Below are positions 26,251 to 36,833 of a stretch of 64,000 bases of DNA, in pieces (within the stretch, counting starts at the first letter, position 1; each line of letters begins with the position of its first letter). The DNA lies in the NCBI RefSeq assembly GCF_005222835.1, contig NZ_STGA01000044.1:124001-188000 (forward strand), in the 5' to 3' direction. Position numbers and translations under genes: made by a program. This stretch comes from Rhizobium sp. FKY42. Lineage in GTDB: Bacteria; Pseudomonadota; Alphaproteobacteria; Rhizobiales; Rhizobiaceae. The notes beneath the pieces were generated by a model that worked only from the letters and a program-made list of their open reading frames with translations, did not search any database and had not been told where the DNA came from.

Positions 26251-27687
26251 TCAGCGTTTCTTGCGCTTGTGCTCGTACGGGTTTTCCGCTGACTTGAAGT
26301 GAATGCGGATCGGCACACCCGGCATCTGGAAGTCTGCGCGCAGACCGTTGATCAGGTAGCGGACATAGGATTCCGGCAAGGCGTCTGAACGAGTGCAGGA
26401 AATCATGAAGGCAGGCGGACGAGCCTTGACCTGCGTCATGTATTTCAGGCGAATGCGGCGCCCGGAAACAGCCGGTGGCGGATGCTGGATCTGCGAGCTT
26501 TCCAGCCAGCGGTTCAGCCTTGCGGTCGAGATACGCTTGTTCCAGACCATGTCGGTGTCGATGATGTTCTGCATCAACTTGTCGAGGCCGTAGCCGGTCT
26601 GTCCGGAAATCGGCACGGCGCGGATGCCGCGTGCCTGTGGAAGCAAACGCTCTGTCTTCTCGCGCAGGTCTGTCAGGAACGCCTGCGGATCTTCGACGAG
26701 ATCCCACTTGTTGAAGGCAAGCACCGCGGCACGACCTTCGCGCAGCACCAGATCGACAATCTGCAGATCCTGCTTCTCGAATGGGATCGTTGCATCGAAA
26801 ACGATAACGACGGTTTCAGCAAAACGGATGGCGCGCAGCGCATCGGCAACCGAAAGCTTTTCCAGCTTTTCCTGAACGCGCGCCTTGCGGCGCATGCCGG
26901 CCGTGTCGAACATCTTGATCGTACGACCGCGCCAATCCCATTCAACGGAGATGGAATCGCGTGTAATGCCGGCTTCCGGTCCTGTCAAAAGACGGTCTTC
27001 ACCCAGAAAGCGATTAATCAGCGTGGATTTTCCGGCATTAGGACGACCGACGATTGCAACCCGCAGCGGCTTTGTATCGTCATAGGCGGGTTCGAAATCC
27101 TCGCCCTCGTCACCCTCGCCTGCAAAGTTGGCAGACGAAACATCGACATCCGTCTCTGCTTCGTCATCCTCGTCTTCGCCGAATGCCTTTTCCGGCCCCA
27201 GCGCCTCAACGATAGCGTCGCGCAGATCGATCATGCCCTGCCCGTGTTCTGCCGAAATCGGAACAGGTTCGCCGAGGCCGAGCGTATAGGCATCGTAAAA
27301 GCCGCTATCTGAACCGCGTGCTTCCGACTTGTTGGCGACCAACACGACCGGTTTGCCACGACGACGCAGCATTTCACCCAAAGTCTTGTCGAGCGGCGTC
27401 AGGCCCGTCTTGGCGTCGACCACGAACAGCGAAAGATCGGCCTCGTCGATTGCCGCTTCGGTCTGGGCGCGCATGCGTCCTTCGAGCGTATCGGGTCCAG
27501 CCTCTTCGAGACCTGCCGTATCGATGATGCGGAAGCGCAGATCCACAAGCTTTGCGTCACCAGGGCGACGGTCGCGCGTTACACCGGGCGTATCATCAAC
27601 CAGCGCCAGCTTCTTACCAACCAAGCGGTTGAACAAGGTGGATTTTCCAACATTGGGACGCCCGACAATGGCGACGGTAAAGCTCAT
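26251..27687 (-). CDS. der: Ribosome-associated GTPase Der (EngA)
   Basis: The 478-residue protein has two tandem GTPase domains, unique to Der, and a C-terminal KH-like domain. P-loops are GRPNVGKST near residue 8 and GRPNAGKST near residue 211; each domain has NKxD (VANKSE-type NKS in the first, FNKWD in the second) and DTAG or DTPG. An acidic linker (about 170-205, [15 protein letters not shown]) separates the domains. Der acts in maturation of the 50S ribosomal subunit and is essential. The KH-like end finishes in HKRKKR. The YfgM-like gene lies 33 bp upstream on the same strand. Confidence 0.97.
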   Translation of the reverse strand: MSFTVAIVGRPNVGKSTLFNRLVGKKLALVDDTPGVTRDRRPGDAKLVDLRFRIIDTAGLEEAGPDTLEGRMRAQTEAAIDEADLSLFVVDAKTGLTPLDKTLGEMLRRRGKPVVLVANKSEARGSDSGFYDAYTLGLGEPVPISAEHGQGMIDLRDAIVEALGPEKAFGEDEDDEAETDVDVSSANFAGEGDEGEDFEPAYDDTKPLRVAIVGRPNAGKSTLINRFLGEDRLLTGPEAGITRDSISVEWDWRGRTIKMFDTAGMRRKARVQEKLEKLSVADALRAIRFAETVVIVFDATIPFEKQDLQIVDLVLREGRAAVLAFNKWDLVEDPQAFLTDLREKTERLLPQARGIRAVPISGQTGYGLDKLMQNIIDTDMVWNKRISTARLNRWLESSQIQHPPPAVSGRRIRLKYMTQVKARPPAFMISCTRSDALPESYVRYLINGLRADFQMPGVPIRIHFKSAENPYEHKRKKR

Positions 27688-27720
27688 TTCAGGTTCCCTT
27701 TCCGGGCCTTCTCAAGTCTA

Positions 27721-28401
27721 TCAGGATTTCGCAGCCGGCGGCGCGGAGGATAACAGTGTATCCAGCAGAATCTGTGCACGGTTGGCAATGTTGCGCGGCG
27801 CCTGCGCGTCGTTCGCAATATCTTCCAACCACTGCTTGGCCTTGGCAGTATCGCCAGCCTTCATGGCAGCAAGACCCAGCACTTCCCGCGCGGAGTTCCG
27901 CAGCGCGTGGCTGCCCGTCGCCATGGGCTCAACTTCCGCGGCAACCTGCGCATAGGTGCTGGTATCCACCATCAGATAGGCCGCGCGCATCTTGGCGATG
28001 TCACGCAAGACGGCAGGGATAGCGCTGTCGGCAGCCACCTGCTGGAAGGCCTTGATGGCACCTGCCGCATCACCCTTCTGGGAAAGAAGCGTGGCGGCGC
28101 GCATGCGGGCCAACATCGGATAGGCACCAGAGCCATCCTTCTCAAGCTTTTCAAGCGCGGCAATGGCCTCGTCCGTCTTGTTCTGCTTGGCAAGGTTCAG
28201 CGCTGCCAGAAACTGATCACCATATTGCGATGCGTTGTTCGAGTGCCAATACTCATAACCGCGATAACCCGCGGTGCCGAGAACGATCAACGCAGCGCCC
28301 GCAATGATGAAGGGACGATAGGCACGCCAGACCCTGCTGATCTGCTCCGAGCGCAGTTCCTCATTCACTTCGCGGATAAAGCTGTCGTTCTCGTGTGCCA
28401 T
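27721..28401 (-). CDS. YfgM-like membrane tetratricopeptide protein
   Basis: ATG 28401 (ribosome site GGAGCAAGG) gives 226 residues: a soluble N-terminus, one membrane helix (about 26-46, PFIIAGAALIVLGTAGYRGYEYW, quoted as AALIVLGTAG) and TPR-like helical repeats (about 60-200). This matches the DUF2133/TPR_21 family that includes E. coli YfgM, which sits at the Sec translocon with PpiD and assists secreted proteins. In many bacteria the gene precedes der, as here. The frame is open upstream to 28464 but that start lacks support. The fit is good. Confidence 0.85.
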   Translation of the reverse strand: MAHENDSFIREVNEELRSEQISRVWRAYRPFIIAGAALIVLGTAGYRGYEYWHSNNASQYGDQFLAALNLAKQNKTDEAIAALEKLEKDGSGAYPMLARMRAATLLSQKGDAAGAIKAFQQVAADSAIPAVLRDIAKMRAAYLMVDTSTYAQVAAEVEPMATGSHALRNSAREVLGLAAMKAGDTAKAKQWLEDIANDAQAPRNIANRAQILLDTLLSSAPPAAKS

Positions 28402-28687
28402 ACCTTGCTCCGGCCAAATGATGGCCCATAATCTCGAAAGCCTGCCTTCTAACCTATTTTTCACAGGATGTAAGGGCGTAGATGCCGCAAAGCGCCATGG
28501 TTTTGCGCTGAATACGGAGAATTCATCAACTTCGTAAACGGCGCTCGGAGAGAAAATCCGCCATCAGCGCTCGTGGCCCGCAATCTCTCTTCAATCATTT
28601 CAGTCTACGAAGCATTACGAACTCTCCCCGACTTTGCCGCATTCCGAACGCAGGAAAGCGGGCTGATTCTTGCCACAGGTTTCTACA

Positions 28688-29671
28688 GTGCGTTTTTTTG
28701 GCCCTGCCCTTCTCACATTCCTTATCGCAATTCCGGGCAACACCCTTGCACAGGACAAACCGAAACAGCTGGTGATGATCTCGTTCGATGGCGCCGGAAA
28801 CAATGCGCTGTGGGAGCGCAGCCGCGCACTTGGCAAACGGGTCAACGCGCATTTCACCTACTTCCTCTCCTGCACGCTTGTGATCGACCGCGCCCGTGCC
28901 AGAACCTATCAGGGGCCGGGACAGAGGCCCGGAAAATCCAACATCGGTTTTGCCCAGACGAAGGATGAGGCGCTCACCCGTCTCGATCACGTCTGGAACG
29001 CCCGGCAGGAAGGCCACGAGATTGCAAGCCATACCTGCGGCCATTTCGATGGGCGCGAATGGAGCAAGGCCGATTGGCAGCAGGAAATGCGCAGCTTCCG
29101 CTCGCTTTTGGGGTCAGCCTGGGCCGATCTCGGTGCGCCGGATAAAGAGCCCGCAGGCTGGCGGGATTTTGTCAAGAACGGCATCAAGGGCTTCCGCGCG
29201 CCCTATCTTTCCACCAGCGAGGCACTGACAGAGGCCGAGCGAGAGGAAGGCTTCACCTATGATGGCAGCGGCATCAGCAAGGGTCCGATGCTGCCAACGC
29301 GCGAAAACGGCGTGCTGATGTTCGGACTGCCGCTCATCCCGGAAGGACCGGAACGGCGCAACATCATCGCCATGGATTATAATCTTTTTATCCGTCATTC
29401 AGCTGGTGTGGAAAATCCCAGCCGCTCGCCGGAGTTCGAGGAACGCAGCTATGCGGCCTTTCGTGCCGCTTTTGATCGGCAATATTCCGGCGATCGTATC
29501 CCGCTTCAGCTCGGTTTTCATTTCGTGGAGATGAATGGCGGCGCCTATTGGCGGGCCATGGAACGTCTGGCGACCGAGGTCTGCCAGATGCAGGATGTCG
29601 CCTGTGTGACCTATGGAGAGGCCATGCAGGCGCTTGGCACGCGAAACGCGCAAAACCCTTCAACGCTCTGA
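28688..29671 (+). CDS. Secreted polysaccharide deacetylase-family protein
   Basis: A GTG at 28688 (AGG 8 bp upstream) gives 327 residues with a signal peptide (RFFGPALLTFLIAIPGNTLA); a TTG at 28670 is the alternative start. The NodB-type fold is recognisable: SFDGAGNNALWE early, and the metal pair in ASHTCGHFDG. The usual TFDDG motif is changed to SFDGAG, so one of the two Asp residues is lost. Such proteins remove acetyl groups from chitin-like or peptidoglycan sugars, or are related but inactive. It resembles a conserved alphaproteobacterial group without known substrate. It is convergent with bacA. Confidence 0.75.
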   Translation: MRFFGPALLTFLIAIPGNTLAQDKPKQLVMISFDGAGNNALWERSRALGKRVNAHFTYFLSCTLVIDRARARTYQGPGQRPGKSNIGFAQTKDEALTRLDHVWNARQEGHEIASHTCGHFDGREWSKADWQQEMRSFRSLLGSAWADLGAPDKEPAGWRDFVKNGIKGFRAPYLSTSEALTEAEREEGFTYDGSGISKGPMLPTRENGVLMFGLPLIPEGPERRNIIAMDYNLFIRHSAGVENPSRSPEFEERSYAAFRAAFDRQYSGDRIPLQLGFHFVEMNGGAYWRAMERLATEVCQMQDVACVTYGEAMQALGTRNAQNPSTL

Positions 29672-29679
29672 ACGGAAAA

Positions 29680-29703
29680 GGCCACCCGGTTTCCCGCGTG
29701 GCC
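29680..29703 (-). terminator. Intrinsic terminator of bacA
   Basis: GGCCAC and GTGGCC pair in a stem with imperfect inner pairing; on the minus strand it is followed directly by TTTT. It sits between the convergent deacetylase and bacA genes, 10 bp past the bacA stop. Confidence 0.55.
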
Positions 29704-29713
29704 CCCCTCTTCT

Positions 29714-30991
29714 TCAGGTCGGCTTGTTGGCCGCCATCTCGCCATCGCTATCTTCGCGGGCGAGATAACGCTGGTCGATCTCCGGCAAGGGCTCACCATC
29801 AATTGCAGCTTCGAAGGCCTTCAGGCGCTTATGGATGGAAAGAAGCTCGATAATCGTTGTCCAGGAATTGACGAGATACTGGAACGAATTGCTCACCTGT
29901 CCAAAAGCGGTGGCGATCTGCTGGTAGATACCGTAGGTAATCTTGCCCGCAACAATGGTCGGCACCAGCATTAACAGCAGGAAAATGGCATCCGCCTGAA
30001 TGTAGAAATAGCGGAACATGTTGAAGTAGAGATAATGCCAATACATGCGGAAATAGTTCTTCCGCACATTGCCAAACAGTTCCCGCACAGCGATGGGTTG
30101 CGCCCGCTCGGCGTGGTCCTCACCATAGACCAGTTCCTTACGGTAAGCGGCCTCAACGCGCTGATTGCGGAAGTGAAGCCCCGGTAACTTTATACCGACC
30201 AGAGCAAGCAGAATTGTGCCGAACACCGGCCAGATAATGGCGAGCCACATCAGCGCATGGGGCAGTTCCCCGATAATCGGAAGCTCGGAGACATAGCTCG
30301 ACAAACCGTAGAGGATCGGCAGGAAAACCACGAGTGTCATGACGGAATTGATCAACGAGATTCCCAACCCCTCCAGGGTGGCTGAGAAGCGCATCGTATC
30401 TTCCTGAACACGCTGCGATGCACCTTCAATGTGGCGCAACTGCTCCCACTTCGACATGTAGTAATTGTTCATGGCCGTGCGCCAGCGGAAGATATAATGG
30501 CTGGTGAAGAAGTCTGTCAGAATGGAAACGCCCATCGACAGAAAGGCAATCTGGGCGAAAACAATCTGCAGTTCATAAAAATCCCAGGTGGTGATGCCTG
30601 GCTTTTGCGACAGCGCGTTCTGCAGAAGATCACCAAAAGGCCGACGGAAATTGTTGATGACGACCGATATCTGCACACTGAAATAGGTCACGGCAATGAT
30701 CAGCAGGCTTCCCCAGATCGACCACCATTTCCACAGATGATCTTTGGCGATCACCGTCCAGGTCGCGCCGAATGCCAGCAGACACAGCGCAAAATAGCCG
30801 TAGAACCAAACGTTTGGCGGAAAGGCGAAATAGCTGAGATCGTAAGGTTCAGGCGTTCCGTCCGGCACGGTAAAGCCAAGCCTTGCACCCAGGCCGTCCA
30901 CGAAGAAATACCAGGCCAGAACACAGACCAGCGACCAGACGACCCCGGAGGCGAAGTAGAATTTCGGTTTGGGAAAAAACGAGTGAAACAC
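29714..30991 (-). CDS. bacA: Peptide transporter BacA/SbmA
   Basis: A GTG at 30991 after AAGGAAA starts a 425-residue protein beginning FHSFFPKPKFYF, close to BacA of S. meliloti (FQSFFPQPK). SHYIFRWRTAMN, LRHIEGASQRVQEDTMRFS and the SbmA/BacA fold follow; the family exports/imports microcin- and bacteriocin-like peptides and NCR peptides, and in rhizobia and Brucella it is needed for chronic infection. It is a proton-driven homodimer with eight helices. The frame stays open upstream to 31690, but that 233-codon extension is antisense to the MFS gene and is not used. Confidence 0.92.
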   Translation of the reverse strand: MFHSFFPKPKFYFASGVVWSLVCVLAWYFFVDGLGARLGFTVPDGTPEPYDLSYFAFPPNVWFYGYFALCLLAFGATWTVIAKDHLWKWWSIWGSLLIIAVTYFSVQISVVINNFRRPFGDLLQNALSQKPGITTWDFYELQIVFAQIAFLSMGVSILTDFFTSHYIFRWRTAMNNYYMSKWEQLRHIEGASQRVQEDTMRFSATLEGLGISLINSVMTLVVFLPILYGLSSYVSELPIIGELPHALMWLAIIWPVFGTILLALVGIKLPGLHFRNQRVEAAYRKELVYGEDHAERAQPIAVRELFGNVRKNYFRMYWHYLYFNMFRYFYIQADAIFLLLMLVPTIVAGKITYGIYQQIATAFGQVSNSFQYLVNSWTTIIELLSIHKRLKAFEAAIDGEPLPEIDQRYLAREDSDGEMAANKPT

Positions 30992-31125
30992 GGAAGCGAG
31001 TTTCCTTGTACTGCGCCGGAAACGGCCGCATGAGATTGATTTGTGCGCGAAACTAGGACAGTTCATGCAACGCAGCAATGCCGCAGCCGTTATCTTACGC
31101 ATTTGTAAGGCGGATAGCGGTTTGC

Positions 31126-32310
31126 CTATCTGCCACGCAGCGGCTCGAACGGGCGCACGACCGGCAAAGCAAGGACGAAGGCGACCAACAGCACAAGGGC
31201 GGCGATCACCGACGCCAGCGTGAAACTGCCGCTCCATTCCGTTGCCCATCCGGCAATCAGAGGCCCGAATATCTGACCGACGCCAAAGGCCGCCGTCATC
31301 AGCGCCAGCGCCCGGCGCGGGCTTTCCGGCGCAAGCCTGCGGACAATTTGCAAGCCGTGCGAGGTGACCGTCATGAAGGTCAAGCCCAGCAACACACCTC
31401 CCGAAAGAATGCCAATCATAGGTGGCAGCCAGACGGAGCCGAGAACGCCAGCAGCTGTTAGAATGAGGCAGACCAGATAACTGCGTACAAGGCCAAAACG
31501 GTCCGCGAAGGGCTGCCAGAGAAACAATGATATGGCTGCAGTTCCTCCAGTGATGAACCATGTTCCCGTTTCTACGATCGGTCCGGCATTGGCCGCCCGC
31601 GCAATGGCCACCAGAAATGTTGCCGTCACCACGTAGCCGAAACCAAACAGACCATAGGAAATCGTCAGCAGCACCAGCGGACGATCCCACCGCATGGGAG
31701 GCTCCGCTTGAGCGCTATGCGCGGCAACCGGCTGCGGCAGCAATTTCGATACGATCAGCAGAACCAGCAGCACGACCAGCGCACCGCAGATCCAGTTTAC
31801 CCGCCAGCCATCGGCAGCGTTGCCTAGCATAAGGTGTACGAGAAATGCCAGAATGGACGAAGCTGCGATACCCGCCCCCACGCCCCCAAAATGCAGCGCG
31901 CCAACACTTGCTCGCCCCTGCCCGTGGGCAAGAACAATCGATGAGGTGAAAATCATGGCGAATGCGCTGGCAAGTCCGGCGCAAAACCGGATCAGGACAA
32001 AGGCTGGAAGCCAGATCGTCGTTGCCATGGCAACCAGCAGCAGCGCTGTTGCCAACAGTCCGCCAAGCGCAAGCCTCCGCTCAAAACCCGTTGCCCAGCC
32101 TTGCGAGGCCAGCAGCGCACCGGCCAGATAACCGGCGAAGTTCCCTGCCGCAATGAGACCGGCATCCGCGGCAGATAGCGGAATGCCGCTCATCATGCCC
32201 GGCAGGACCGGCGTGTAGAAAAATCGACCGAAGCCCATCGCCGTCGCCATGGCCAATCCACCGGCAACACCAATTCTCAGTGCAGAAGTCGGTCTCTGTG
32301 TCCTGCTCAT
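31126..32310 (-). CDS. YbfB/YjiJ-family MFS transporter
   Basis: The 394-residue protein has 12 predicted membrane helices. GVAGGLAMATAMGFGRFFYTPVLP and the mid-protein ALHFGGVGAGIAASS are typical of the YbfB/YjiJ subgroup of the major facilitator superfamily, which in several bacteria exports small molecules but is mostly uncharacterised. ATG 32310 follows GAGGGG. The gene lies on the same strand as bacA; 134 bp separate them. Substrate unknown. Confidence 0.82.
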   Translation of the reverse strand: MSRTQRPTSALRIGVAGGLAMATAMGFGRFFYTPVLPGMMSGIPLSAADAGLIAAGNFAGYLAGALLASQGWATGFERRLALGGLLATALLLVAMATTIWLPAFVLIRFCAGLASAFAMIFTSSIVLAHGQGRASVGALHFGGVGAGIAASSILAFLVHLMLGNAADGWRVNWICGALVVLLVLLIVSKLLPQPVAAHSAQAEPPMRWDRPLVLLTISYGLFGFGYVVTATFLVAIARAANAGPIVETGTWFITGGTAAISLFLWQPFADRFGLVRSYLVCLILTAAGVLGSVWLPPMIGILSGGVLLGLTFMTVTSHGLQIVRRLAPESPRRALALMTAAFGVGQIFGPLIAGWATEWSGSFTLASVIAALVLLVAFVLALPVVRPFEPLRGR

Positions 32311-32415
32311 GCCCCTCTATGGCAGGCGCTGCCATAGACCACAATCAAAGATAGGATATGACAAGCATCAACATTCTTGATGCTTCACAAATCAGAGATG
32401 AAGGAGCTTCGAAGC

Positions 32416-33183
32416 CTATTCCGCGAGGGTAAGGATCAGCGGGCCATTCCGCGTCACCACAATCGTATGCTCGAACTGCACGGTCGGTGCGCGCGGATCG
32501 CCGTAAAGCGTCCAGGGGTCGCCATTGCCGCCGTCTTCGGCCCAGGTTGCGCCCAGCGACAGAAAGGGCTCGACAGTGAAGACAAGCCCCTCCTCCATGG
32601 TTCGCGTCTCGTCCGGATCCGGCCACGTTGGGAGTTCAGAGGGCTCCTCATGCAGCGAACGGCCAACGCCATGGCTGGCAAGATTGGTAATCAGCGTATA
32701 GCGGTTCTTCTTGGCAAAAGCACCGATGGCGTTGCCGATGCCTGCCATGGGCTTGCCGGTCTTCACCTGCTGCAGACCGGTCCACAGTGCCCGGCGACCG
32801 TCACGCACCAGCTTTTCGATCTCGCGCTTCACCGGCGGCACGGCGAAGGAAGATCCTGTATCGCCGAAGAACCCGTCCTTCACGGCAGAAACATCGATAT
32901 TGACGAGATCACCCGCTTGAATGACGCGGTCACCGGGAATGCCGTGAGCAACCTCTTCATTGACGCTGATGCAGGTGGCACCCGGAAACTGGTAGCAGAA
33001 TTCCGGTGCCGATTGTGCTCCGTTCTCTTCCAGAAGCCGGCGCCCAATGTCGTCCAGTTCTTTTGTGGTGATGCCGGGCTCCAGCGATTTGCCCATCAGC
33101 TCTACAGCTCGGGCGCACAACCGCCCGATGGCCTTCAGCTTGTCCAATTCGTCTTCGCTGGAAACAATCATCGCATCATCCAT
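32416..33183 (-). CDS. map: Type I methionine aminopeptidase
   Basis: Removes the N-terminal Met from new proteins in the cytosol. The 255-residue length is usual for type Ia. All five metal ligands are visible: Asp in VNIDVSAV, Asp in FFGDTGSS, His in ASHGVGRSLH, Glu in FTVEPFL and Glu in VQFEHT. It lacks the longer N-terminal zinc-finger region of eukaryotic type I. The LLM oxidoreductase gene ends 7 bp upstream, so the two are probably co-transcribed. Rhizobia often have more than one map gene, so this may be a second copy. Confidence 0.93.
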   Translation of the reverse strand: MDDAMIVSSEDELDKLKAIGRLCARAVELMGKSLEPGITTKELDDIGRRLLEENGAQSAPEFCYQFPGATCISVNEEVAHGIPGDRVIQAGDLVNIDVSAVKDGFFGDTGSSFAVPPVKREIEKLVRDGRRALWTGLQQVKTGKPMAGIGNAIGAFAKKNRYTLITNLASHGVGRSLHEEPSELPTWPDPDETRTMEEGLVFTVEPFLSLGATWAEDGGNGDPWTLYGDPRAPTVQFEHTIVVTRNGPLILTLAE

Positions 33184-33190
33184 AAACCGC

Positions 33191-34255
33191 TCAGGCGGCG
33201 GGTTTCGCCCCTTCCGGTTGCGAGGTCAATTCTTTTCTGACCAGAGGCGCAACCTTCGTGCCGAAGAGTTCGATGCCCCGCATGATCTGATGATGCGGCA
33301 TCAGGCCGATTGCCATCTGCAGCAGAAAGCGGTCATTGCCGAACACACGATGCGCGGCCACGATCTTCTCCGCGACGAGTTCGGGATCGCCCACGAACAG
33401 GTTGCCGGGGGCTGATCGGGCACGATCGAACTGTGCGCGGTTGGTGGGTGGCCAGCCACGCTCCCGCCCGATGCGATCCATGACCGCCGCCTGCGGCCCG
33501 TAGAACTGGTCGGCTGCAGCTTCCGTCGTATCGGCAATGAAGCCATGAACATTGATGCTGGTCTTCAGCTTTGCCGGATCCTGACCTGCACGCCGCGCTG
33601 CCTCGCGATACAACTCAAAGAAGGGCGCAAAGCGCGCATACTCTCCGCCGATAATCGCAACGGCCAGCGGAAGCCCCATCGCGCCAGCCCGCGCCACGCT
33701 TTGCGGCGTGCCACCGACAGCGATCCAGATCGGCAACTTCTCCTGAAGCGGACGCGGATAGACACCGCGATTGTTGATTGGCGCGCGCAATTCGCCGGAC
33801 CAGTTGACGATCTCCTGGTCGCGGAGCGTCAGCAGCATGTCCAGCTTTTCGGAAAACAAATGGTCGTAATCGTTGAGGTCATAGCCGAAAAGCGGATAGG
33901 ATTCGATGAAGGAACCCCGACCGGCCATGATCTCGGCCCGTCCACCCGACAGAAGATCCACCGTTGCGAATTGCTGAAAGACACGGATCGGATCATCCGA
34001 GCTGAGAACCGAGACGGCACTGGTCAACCGTATGGTCTTAGTCTTGACCGCCGCCGCCGCCAGTACAGTAGACGGAGACGAAACAGCATAATCCGGACGA
34101 TGGTGTTCACCGAGCCCGAACACATCCAGCCCAACCTGATCAGCAAGCTCGATTTCTTCCAACAGATGCTTCAGCCGTAGCGCCGCATCGGGTCCGCGTT
34201 TTCCTGTCGCGGCGTTGGGGTCAACATCCGCAAACGTGTAAAGGCCAAGCTCCAT
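33191..34255 (-). CDS. LLM-class flavin-dependent oxidoreductase
   Basis: The 354-residue protein is a luciferase-like flavin-dependent monooxygenase (TIM barrel using FMN). ATG 34255 (site GGAGTG) begins [46 protein letters not shown] is typical of this class (quoted as [19 protein letters not shown]). The frame extends 7 residues further up. These enzymes oxidise varied organic substrates, and sequence alone does not tell which. Its stop is 7 bp before the map start. Confidence 0.85.
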   Translation of the reverse strand: MELGLYTFADVDPNAATGKRGPDAALRLKHLLEEIELADQVGLDVFGLGEHHRPDYAVSSPSTVLAAAAVKTKTIRLTSAVSVLSSDDPIRVFQQFATVDLLSGGRAEIMAGRGSFIESYPLFGYDLNDYDHLFSEKLDMLLTLRDQEIVNWSGELRAPINNRGVYPRPLQEKLPIWIAVGGTPQSVARAGAMGLPLAVAIIGGEYARFAPFFELYREAARRAGQDPAKLKTSINVHGFIADTTEAAADQFYGPQAAVMDRIGRERGWPPTNRAQFDRARSAPGNLFVGDPELVAEKIVAAHRVFGNDRFLLQMAIGLMPHHQIMRGIELFGTKVAPLVRKELTSQPEGAKPAA

Positions 34256-34565
34256 GGCGGTCACTCCTTCTTTCATACCATCTCATTAGGCACCCGGCAG
34301 TCTCGATGAAACAGGAAAAATTAGAAGGTAGCCTTCTATAATCTGGATGGAATAGACCCGCTAATATGAATCTCACTTCAATATCTTGGATACATTCGCT
34401 TACAGATGTCTTGAGCAGCAACGTAGCCGTCCGACCATAGATTAAGATAATACTAAAATATGTATCATCGATACTTATTCACAATTCTGCGCTGTATCCG
34501 GATTGATCAGCAACAGGATTTTGCATAAATCATGAATATATGAGTCATATTTCAGGCGGAGTTCT
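34256..34565. other. Intergenic region between the LLM oxidoreductase and the TonB receptor
   Basis: This 310-bp AT-rich stretch should hold promoters for both divergent genes. The only site I can name is a TGA-N9-TCA sequence at 34533-34547. Small hairpins occur at 34326-34338 but look incidental. Confidence 0.6.
34533..34547 (+). promoter_or_regulatory. Possible RirA iron-responsive (IRO) box
   Basis: TGA-N9-TCA (TGAATATATGAGTCA) fits the IRO box bound by RirA, the iron regulator of rhizobia. It lies 18 bp before the ATG of the TonB receptor, where repression of an iron-uptake gene would be expected. The motif is short, so the position adds most of the support. Confidence 0.45.
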
Positions 34566-36812
34566 ATGAAGTTGCGTTGGATTGCCGACGGTGTTTCGAG
34601 TTTGCGGATCATCAGAACGGGTTGCCGGGTTGCCGGTGCGACAGCCATTGTTTCGTTTGTGGCAAGCGGCCCGGCGGCCGCACAGGACGCTTCAGAAGAG
34701 ATTGTGCTCGACAAGGTTCTGGTTCTGTCAGCAGAACAGCAGCTAAAGCAGATGCCAGGCGTTTCGACAATCACGGCAGATGATCTGAAAAAGACGCCGG
34801 TCGTCAATGACATCTCCGAGATTATCCGCAAAATGCCGGGCGCAAACCTGACGGGGACAAGCGCTTCCGGCCAGCGCGGCAATCAGCGGCAGATCGATCT
34901 GCGCGGCATGGGCCCTGAGAACACGCTCATTCTGATTGATGGCAAGCCGGTTCTCTCCCGCAACTCCGTACGCATGGGGCGCGGAGGGGAGCGCGATTCC
35001 CGCGGCGACAGCAACTGGGTTCCACCGGAAGCCATCGAGCGGATCGAAGTCATCCGGGGGCCGGCAGCCGCGCGCTATGGTTCTGGGGCCGCAGGTGGCG
35101 TGGTCAACATCATCACCAAACGTCCGGAAAAGCTTTCGGGTAGCGTCACGGTCTTTGGCAACATGCCGCAGAGTTCCAAGGAAGGACGCACGGCAAGAAC
35201 CAATGTGGTGGTCGGGGGACCGGTGACCGATGTCATGTCGTTCCAGTTCATGGGTAATTACAACCGCACCGGCAACGACGCCTTTGACATTAACGCCAGT
35301 GGCAATTCCAGCAATCAGACCTATCCGGCTGCGGGCCGCGAGGGCGTAACCAATCGGGATCTGCGCGGGATACTGACCATCGAACCGACGGACGATCACG
35401 CCATAGATCTTGAGGCATCTTACAGCCGGCAGGGCAACCTGTTCGCAGGCGACTCCCAGAATGCCGCGACGGGCGCCAGCATTGATCGACTGAGGTCTCT
35501 GGTGGGTAAGGAAACCAACAAGCTGGAGCGAACGACCCTGTCCGCAACACATCGAGGTACTTACGATTTCGGCGAGTCCAACAGCTACATTCAATGGGAA
35601 CGCACGCTGAATACGCGTCTTCTGGAAGGTTTGACTGGCGCCGGTGAAGGGACCATCTCCAGTGATCTGACCTATGGAACGATCGACCTCGATATTCTGT
35701 CAGCAAAGAGCGAGTGGGTCCTGCCGTTCGAAGCCCTGTTTGAGCAGAAACTGACCCTGGGAACCGAGTTTCGTGGCGAATGGATGCACGATGCCGTGTC
35801 CATAGGTCAGGCGGTCACCGGCAACGTGGTGCTTCCGGGCGTAGCCTCGAATCCGTCAGCCAGAGATCCGGACATCGATACATGGCTTGTCGGGCTCTAT
35901 GCGGAAGACAATATCCTGATTACCGACAAGCTGACCCTCACTCCCGGCTTGCGCTTCGATCATCACAGCGAATTCGGCGGCAATTTGAGCCCCAGCCTCA
36001 ACGCCTCCTATGCCCTGACAGAAACGATCTCGCTCAAGGCGGGGATCGCGCGGGCCTTCAAGGCGCCCAATCTCTATCAGCTCAATCCCAATTACATCAT
36101 GTTCTCGAACGGCAACGGCTGCGCCGCTGTCAACGGCGTCACCCGCTCATGCTACGTCATGGGCAATAGCGATCTTCAGCCGGAAACCAGCATCAACAAG
36201 GAAATTGGCATAAGCTATCATGATGATGCCGGATGGAGCGCCGGGATCACCTATTTCCATAACGATTACAAGGACCGCATTTCCACGGGCCTCACCCCGG
36301 TTTCGGGCACTGGCTCCAGCACCGTCAATGTATTCCGTTGGGAGAACGTCCCCGAAGCGGTGGTCTCCGGTCTCGAGGGCCATCTCTCGGTTCCGATCCG
36401 GGACGACTTGACCTGGGCGACGAACTTCACCTCGATGCTGGAATCGAAGAACAAGAGCAATGGCCAGCCTCTGTCTCTCGTTCCCGACTACACCATCAAT
36501 ACATCGCTGGAATGGAAGGCGCACGAGAACGTCAGCCTGATCCTGTCGGCAACCCACTACGGCGAAACACCCTCGCCCACCATTCGTGCATACAATGGAA
36601 CCGCGGTCGAAAATCCGCAGGCTCGCAAGCCCTATACGCTGGTCAATGTCGGTATGAACTATCAGATCAACGAGACCTACCGACTGGCGGCAGGCGTCAA
36701 CAATATCTTCAATCAACAGGTTCTGCGTGAAGGTAGCGGCAACAATGCTGGCGCCAACACCTATAACGAGCCGGGGCGCGCTTTCTACGTTTCTCTCTCG
36801 GCAAGCTTTTGA
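34566..36812 (+). CDS. TonB-dependent ferric siderophore receptor (FepA/PfeA-like)
   Basis: The 748-residue protein has a signal peptide (about 1-40, ending PAAAQDA), a plug domain and a 22-strand barrel ending in F (SLSASF). The plug closely follows enterobactin receptors: DLRGMGPENTLILIDGKPVL, NSVRMGRGGERDSRGDSNW, IEVIRGPAAARYGSGAAGG. FepA/PfeA/BfeA-type receptors take up ferric catecholate siderophores, and similarity this strong in the plug supports a catecholate substrate. No siderophore synthesis or ABC genes are nearby. The possible RirA box ahead of it points to iron repression. Confidence 0.88.
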   Translation: MKLRWIADGVSSLRIIRTGCRVAGATAIVSFVASGPAAAQDASEEIVLDKVLVLSAEQQLKQMPGVSTITADDLKKTPVVNDISEIIRKMPGANLTGTSASGQRGNQRQIDLRGMGPENTLILIDGKPVLSRNSVRMGRGGERDSRGDSNWVPPEAIERIEVIRGPAAARYGSGAAGGVVNIITKRPEKLSGSVTVFGNMPQSSKEGRTARTNVVVGGPVTDVMSFQFMGNYNRTGNDAFDINASGNSSNQTYPAAGREGVTNRDLRGILTIEPTDDHAIDLEASYSRQGNLFAGDSQNAATGASIDRLRSLVGKETNKLERTTLSATHRGTYDFGESNSYIQWERTLNTRLLEGLTGAGEGTISSDLTYGTIDLDILSAKSEWVLPFEALFEQKLTLGTEFRGEWMHDAVSIGQAVTGNVVLPGVASNPSARDPDIDTWLVGLYAEDNILITDKLTLTPGLRFDHHSEFGGNLSPSLNASYALTETISLKAGIARAFKAPNLYQLNPNYIMFSNGNGCAAVNGVTRSCYVMGNSDLQPETSINKEIGISYHDDAGWSAGITYFHNDYKDRISTGLTPVSGTGSSTVNVFRWENVPEAVVSGLEGHLSVPIRDDLTWATNFTSMLESKNKSNGQPLSLVPDYTINTSLEWKAHENVSLILSATHYGETPSPTIRAYNGTAVENPQARKPYTLVNVGMNYQINETYRLAAGVNNIFNQQVLREGSGNNAGANTYNEPGRAFYVSLSASF

Positions 36813-36833
36813 TTGGGCTGAGCAAACAACCAT

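Noticed and set aside
30992-31690. A 233-codon N-terminal extension of bacA
   Set aside because: The BacA N-terminus is recognisable at the GTG at 30991 and the upstream part runs antisense to the MFS gene.
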